Assembly (NCBI GenBank): GCA_900128585.1
Contig: LT642333.1
Coordinates: 1-22,585, forward strand
Direction of reading: 5' to 3'
Length of the DNA: 22,585 nt
Source: Stramenopiles sp. TOSAG23-3
Lineage: Eukaryota > Sar
Part shown: positions 19,051 through 22,585 of the stretch, in pieces
Layout: the number at the start of each line of letters is the position of its first letter
How positions within the stretch are numbered: position 1 is the stretch's first letter
Made by a program: the position numbers and the translations under genes
Notes under the pieces: model-generated
Told to the model about the DNA's origin: nothing
Database searches by the model: none
The model's input: the letters and a program-made list of their open reading frames with translations, nothing else

Positions 19051-19200
19051 TTAAAACTCTCCTCCAAAAAATACGCAACACACCTTGAATCATAATACAC
19101 CCCCAGATGGCTGATGTTTATCATTATCATATTGACTAAACTTAATCGACTCTTTAACGAGATTGCTAACTTACTCCTTAATCCCCCTTTAAACGACATA
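19051..19200. other. 3' flank of the archaemetzincin-like gene
   Basis: Short AT-rich spacer with no recognised feature before repeat cluster C begins. Confidence 0.5.
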
Positions 19201-19826
19201 TGATATATTAAAACAAGAAAATTGGCTGTTATTTAAGTAGAGTCGTCTATCCTAATTAAAATTAATGTACTGCGAACTGATTATTTTTAATGAGTAGATT
19301 ATGGGTACATTTAATTACTTAAATAACAGCCAATTTTCTTGTTTTTAGATTATGGGTCATGTGGAAGCAGTGCTAATCCATCTACTGATTCAGATCATAA
19401 ATGGAGTACATCTGAGAATGATAGTCCAAGAACAATATCTCCTCCTATTGCAGATCCGTCTAAATCTAGATTTCAGTTCGCAGTACATTAATTTTAATTA
19501 CTTAAATAACAGCCAATTTTCTTGTTTAAAAAAAACAAACTAATAATAAAACAAGAAAATTGGCTGTTATTTAACTAATTAATAACAGCCAATTTTCTTG
19601 TTTATTATAATAGTATGTTTTAAGACTCTCATGTTTCTTGTTTTAATGAGTAGACAAAAAAATAATAGCCAATTTTTTGTTTTTATGAGTCTCAATTCAC
19701 AAATGACAATTCCTTGATTGGTTTACAAGACAGACAACGAGCACCTTTAAAACATACACGCCGCTGCTTGGAAAACCACACAAGGAATGATTCATCTATG
19801 AGTGAGATATCGGATGAGGAAGTTCA
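19201..19826. repeat. Dispersed repeat family, nested copies (cluster C)
   Basis: Holds at least five clear copies of the 20-base word AACAGCCAATTTTCTTGTTT or its reverse complement: 19211-19230 (-), 19325-19344 (+), 19508-19527 (+), 19549-19568 (-) and 19584-19603 (+), and a degenerate one near 19664. Copies at 19549-19571 and 19581-19603 form a perfect 23-bp hairpin with a 9-base loop. The 26-base block lies at 19401-19426. A 54-codon open relic runs 19327-19491. The right end (19759-19826) matches the start of cluster B and reaches the stop codon of the TOM1-like gene. The block order differs from cluster B, so copies are nested or rearranged. Confidence 0.8.
19549..19603. repeat. Perfect 23-bp inverted repeat (hairpin)
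   Basis: Left arm AAACAAGAAAATTGGCTGTT plus ATT, right arm AAT plus AACAGCCAATTTTCTTGTTT, loop of nine bases. It is the cleanest inverted pair of the family word and resembles abutting terminal inverted repeats of a small transposon. Confidence 0.85.
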
Positions 19827-21135
19827 CTCACCCGTCTTCTCCCCTACGGCCACATTGTCAAACTCCTCATCCTCAAAATCATGAGTCCTCCGAACTTCTA
19901 TAGAATTTTCTTCAATATGGGCTGGAGGGTCGCGCGGAACCTCTTCTTTTGGTGTCTGAAACATTCGGCAGTACCACAAACGTGATCTGGTACCGCCTTC
20001 GATCAACCGCAGTACAAGGACGATCCCGACCCCTTCTACCAACCGGTAGAACAGCCCGCAAGAACAGCGACCCCAGTATGGCACCCACCACCCACAGCTG
20101 GATCCACTGGCATGCACCGACCCCAACAAGGGTCGTCAGCGCACACCTCCCCGCAAACACAATGTAAAACGACATGATGTTCAGCGCTTCCCTGCGCTTG
20201 CGCTGCGCCTCCGTCTCCGCTGCCCCGTGCTTTTTCAACATGCTGATCACTTCTCTACCGTAGTAAATGAAACCGCCGGAGCAGAGGAGCGCAATGATAC
20301 CGTTTACATACAACCCCGTGATCTGGTAAATATATGAGTACATGGTGTACCGGCCAGTATACGGGACAATTTCGTTTACGCTAAAAACAATAGATAACAC
20401 TGCAATCATGAAAGAAACGATTTTCGTGCGACTGGCGACTGTAGGGAGTGTTACACAACGCCTCTTCTTTGTTTGCGCTCGCACGGTGTCGTTCGTGACC
20501 TGCCCCCAAGCTTGAAAGACAAATAGCCCGGCTACAAAGTAACACTTAAGTCCCACGTCTAAGATGACCCGGCTCACTCCGGGCATTACAAGCCAGTAGC
20601 GTTGTGGCCCGTCGACAGCATGCACGATCAATCGTGAAAGGCACATGAGAAGTATAAGGTGCGATGCCTGCAAGACGACGTTTCCGCAATAGTCGCACAG
20701 ATTCTGTCTGTGGCCAGGCCGCAACAGCAACATGCTCCTTCGTTGAAAACCTCTCCGGTACTGCTTGATCTTCGTATTGATCATACCAACTGTCAGTACC
20801 GTCAACCAAACATAGGCTGGCACGGTAAAAACATAGTTCAAAATCATGCAAGCGTTGTCTTCGGCATACGCGTGCTTGCACGAGTTAAGCTGCGTGCTGT
20901 ACTGAAAGTCAGTATAACACACACACTCAAACGTGTCTTCTTTTGGCTTCTTTTCACAGTTGGCCGTTTTAAAAGCTTGGCCCGTCACACGAGATTCGGT
21001 ATAATAAGAGCAGTGTCTTTGACATTCGCTACTGTTCTTAAAAATCGGATTTTCCGAAGCGAACGCTCCCACTAAAAATAGAAAAAAGACCGGAAACCGC
21101 CGTCCGGCGATGCTAGATTTTGAACCTAACGTCAT
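19824..21135 (-). CDS. THH1/TOM1/TOM3 (GPR137)-like 7TM protein with Cys-rich ectodomain, frameshifted
   Basis: From the ATG at 21135 (upstream frame opens only via GTG). Signal peptide about 14-27. A Cys-rich lumenal/extracellular region (C38, C42, C60, C71, C73, C86, C96) precedes seven hydrophobic segments. The second half resembles THH1/TOM1/TOM3 and GPR137 proteins: GLFVFQAWGQV (203-213), GGFIYYGREVISMLKKHG (287-304), RREALNIMSFYIVFAGRCAL (314-333). The last helix of the family, FYRLVEGVGIVLVLRLI, and an acidic tail to the stop at 19824 are found only in a second frame. The first frame continues as an Arg-rich tail to 19912 that looks non-coding. Skipping one base near 20052 joins the two (about 436 aa). 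The cause may be a sequencing indel, a true mutation, programmed +1 frameshifting or a small intron; no good GT-AG pair was found. Confidence 0.7.
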
Positions 21136-21395
21136 TCGCACACTCCTCTATCTGCCAACCCTGCCGGGGTATTGAAACTATAAAGCCTTTCCCCGTTGGT
21201 TGGAATTGCCTAGTAAAAATGAACGATTACTGACATATTGTAGCCACTGTCAGTTGGAAGAATTTTTTTCTTTCTTCTGTTGCTTGGATCAGGATGAATA
21301 TGTAAAAAGACAATTTTGGTTGTGTTGGGGAGAGGTTCTAACTTCTAACTAACTTCTCTCCAGCAGCAGCAGGCAGCAGGGTGGTGTTATTATTT

Positions 21396-21768
21396 TGTTC
21401 CAACAACAAGTCTTCTTTTCCTTTTTTTGTTTGTTTTTGCAATCGGTATTTTATATAGACACAGTATCTATTAAAATAAAGTAACATGCCTCTTCGTTAT
21501 TAAAATGAAAGAAATATATTCCAACACAAAAGTTACAACAAACAATAAATTTTGGTTAAAGTAATATACATATACACAGCACTAAAATAAAAACCCAACT
21601 TTGTTGCAATGTTCCAACAACAATTGTTCTTTTGCAATTTTTTTGTTTCTTTTTTTGTTTTAGCAATCGGTGTTTTAGATCCTCACAGCATCTCTTCAAA
21701 GAAATATTAATTTCTTTCCGGTGTAAAAACGATGGAAATATATTTCAACACAAACTTACAACAAAAAA
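21396..21768. repeat. Degenerate tandem duplication
   Basis: Two copies about 215 bases apart share GTTCCAACAACAA, T-rich tracts, GCAATCGGT followed by TTTTA, CACAGTATCT/CACAGCATCT, and GGAAATATAT/GAAATATATT with CAACACAAA and TTACAACAA. Copies are about 150 bases each and well diverged. Confidence 0.6.
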
Positions 21769-21937
21769 TGACATAATTCTCATTTTCTTTAAAGCTGAAG
21801 AAACACGACCGTCGTTGGTTTTTTTAAGTAAAATGTTATAGTAGACACCTGTTCTAGAAAGTGTTCAGTGTCCTTGGCGCGAATAAAAATCTAACTCGAA
21901 TTTCAAAGTACAGAAGCGTTCCGCCAGAAAATGACAA

Positions 21938-22132
21938 ATGAAAGCACAGGGAACGTATATCTCCATAAGTTTAGATAGTGCAATAGTTTTGGTCTCGGTG
22001 TCCGATCCTGAACGAACGTTTATAAATTGTTTGCCCTCTAATGACTTGGAATTGTGGTTCCTAGGGACAATTTTTTGTGAAATGGGCGATTTCGACCAAA
22101 TATCACCCGGGCGAACACTTATTAATTTGTAA
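21938..22132 (+). CDS. Short open reading frame, doubtful gene
   Basis: 64 codons from an ATG, in a locally less AT-rich patch. The composition is balanced (VSVSDPERTFINCLPSNDLE), unlike the low-complexity frames nearby, but no family, signal peptide or domain is recognised. It could be a short gene, an exon or a relic. The weak support is composition only. Confidence 0.2.
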   Translation: MKAQGTYISISLDSAIVLVSVSDPERTFINCLPSNDLELWFLGTIFCEMGDFDQISPGRTLINL

Positions 22133-22515
22133 GATTGGGGTTAGGAATTATCGGGGCACAATTTTATGTATCTGAAAGGGCATTTGACTTTTTAAAATTA
22201 TGAAAATTATCTTTTTTTAATAAAGATCTCTTCGTTTGAAATACTTAACACAAAGTTGTTTGCACTTTTTCAATTCCGCGCCAAAGATACTGAACGGAGG
22301 AGGATGTTGTTCGACGATTTTTCAATAATCAATCTGATAGTCTAATAATAATAAAGCCTAATTTTAAGTACGAAAACAATAAAAAATCTGCATCAAAAAA
22401 AAGTAGAAAAAAAAAGTGATCAATCGGATTCAGATTACAGATCAAAAACGAGCAAATAGATAGACACTACGGTAATGACTACGTAATAGTCGTCTATTTA
22501 TTTATATAATATTTA

Positions 22516-22545
22516 GACGGACGGACGGCGGACGGACGGACGGAC
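22516..22545. repeat. ACGG microsatellite
   Basis: Tandem GGAC/ACGG tetranucleotides (seven or so units with one variant, GGCGG) immediately before the C-rich tract. Confidence 0.85.
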
Positions 22546-22553
22546 CACCACAA

Positions 22554-22585
22554 CCCCCTCCCCCCTCCCCCCTCCCCCCTCCCCT
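22554..22585. repeat. Period-7 C-rich repeat, CCCCCCT
   Basis: Thymines at 22559, 22566, 22573, 22580 and 22585 are separated by C runs, giving a seven-base period. The other strand reads GGGGGGA repeats, a G-quadruplex-prone pattern. The tract touches the window edge, so its true length is unknown. Confidence 0.85.

Larger units (their letters stand above)
21136..22585. other. Intergenic region at right edge
   Basis: The last 1.4 kb is AT-rich. It includes the promoter side of the TOM1-like gene, a degenerate tandem duplication (about 21396-21545 and 21611-21768), a short open frame at 21938-22132, an ACGG microsatellite (22516-22545) and a C-rich period-7 tract to the window end. No recognised gene is present. 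Confidence 0.5.

Noticed and set aside
20050-20110. Mini-intron to explain the frame change in the TOM1-like gene
   Set aside because: A 49-nt GTGCCA...GGTAG intron would restore frame, but the donor is weak and it would remove FYRL and the preceding residues that fit the family's last helix.
22554-22585. Telomere at the right end
   Set aside because: The unit CCCCCCT does not match known telomere repeats such as CCCTAA or CCCTAAA and only a few units are visible.

Overview
The window is nuclear DNA from a microbial eukaryote, most likely a free-living protist or alga; the lineage cannot be fixed from the sequence. The reasons are a spliceosomal-type GT-AG intron, eukaryote-only protein families (SET/MYND methyltransferase, RNF121-type membrane RING ligase, elongin-A-like/LRR receptor, archaemetzincin, THH1/TOM1/TOM3-type seven-helix protein, Frizzled-like cysteine-rich domain), mostly single-exon genes of moderate GC, and very AT-rich intergenic DNA full of homopolymers and microsatellites. 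No bacterial operon signals, rRNA, tRNA or CRISPR were seen.

Layout, left to right: 1-1155 intergenic; 1156-2695 (-) ATXR2/SMYD5-like methyltransferase with one 67-nt intron; 3435-4937 (+) BC-box/elongin-A-like LRR protein; 4938-6299 repeat-rich gap with a gene relic; 6300-7844 (-) secreted protein with an L,D-transpeptidase-like domain of the type seen in phages and bacteria; 8335-9528 (-) RNF121/RNF175-like RING-H2 membrane protein; 10391-11152 (+) EF-hand protein; 11321-13006 (-) GPCR-like seven-helix protein with a repeat in a loop; 14059-15027 (+) secreted Frizzled-CRD-like protein; 15028-15820 repeats; 15821-16444 (-) hypothetical; 17461-19050 (+) archaemetzincin-like protein lacking the catalytic Glu; 19051-19823 repeats; 19824-21135 (-) TOM1/GPR137-like seven-helix protein with a one-base frame change; 21136-22585 intergenic, ending in a period-7 C-rich tract.

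From 1156 onward the genes mostly alternate in strand. The three long tail-to-tail gaps carry a shared dispersed repeat family (a 20-base inverted-repeat word, a 26-base identical block and traces of an old reading frame). The head-to-head gaps carry AT-rich tracts, GTAC-rich clusters and microsatellites instead. I see no operon-like functional unit. The genes touch ubiquitin ligation, secretion and membrane signalling, but nothing shows that they act together. The most notable items are the phage/bacterial-type L,D-transpeptidase-like domain in a secreted eukaryotic protein, the apparently inactivated archaemetzincin with two inserted charged/coiled segments, the frameshifted TOM1-like receptor with a Cys-rich ectodomain, and the repeat family.
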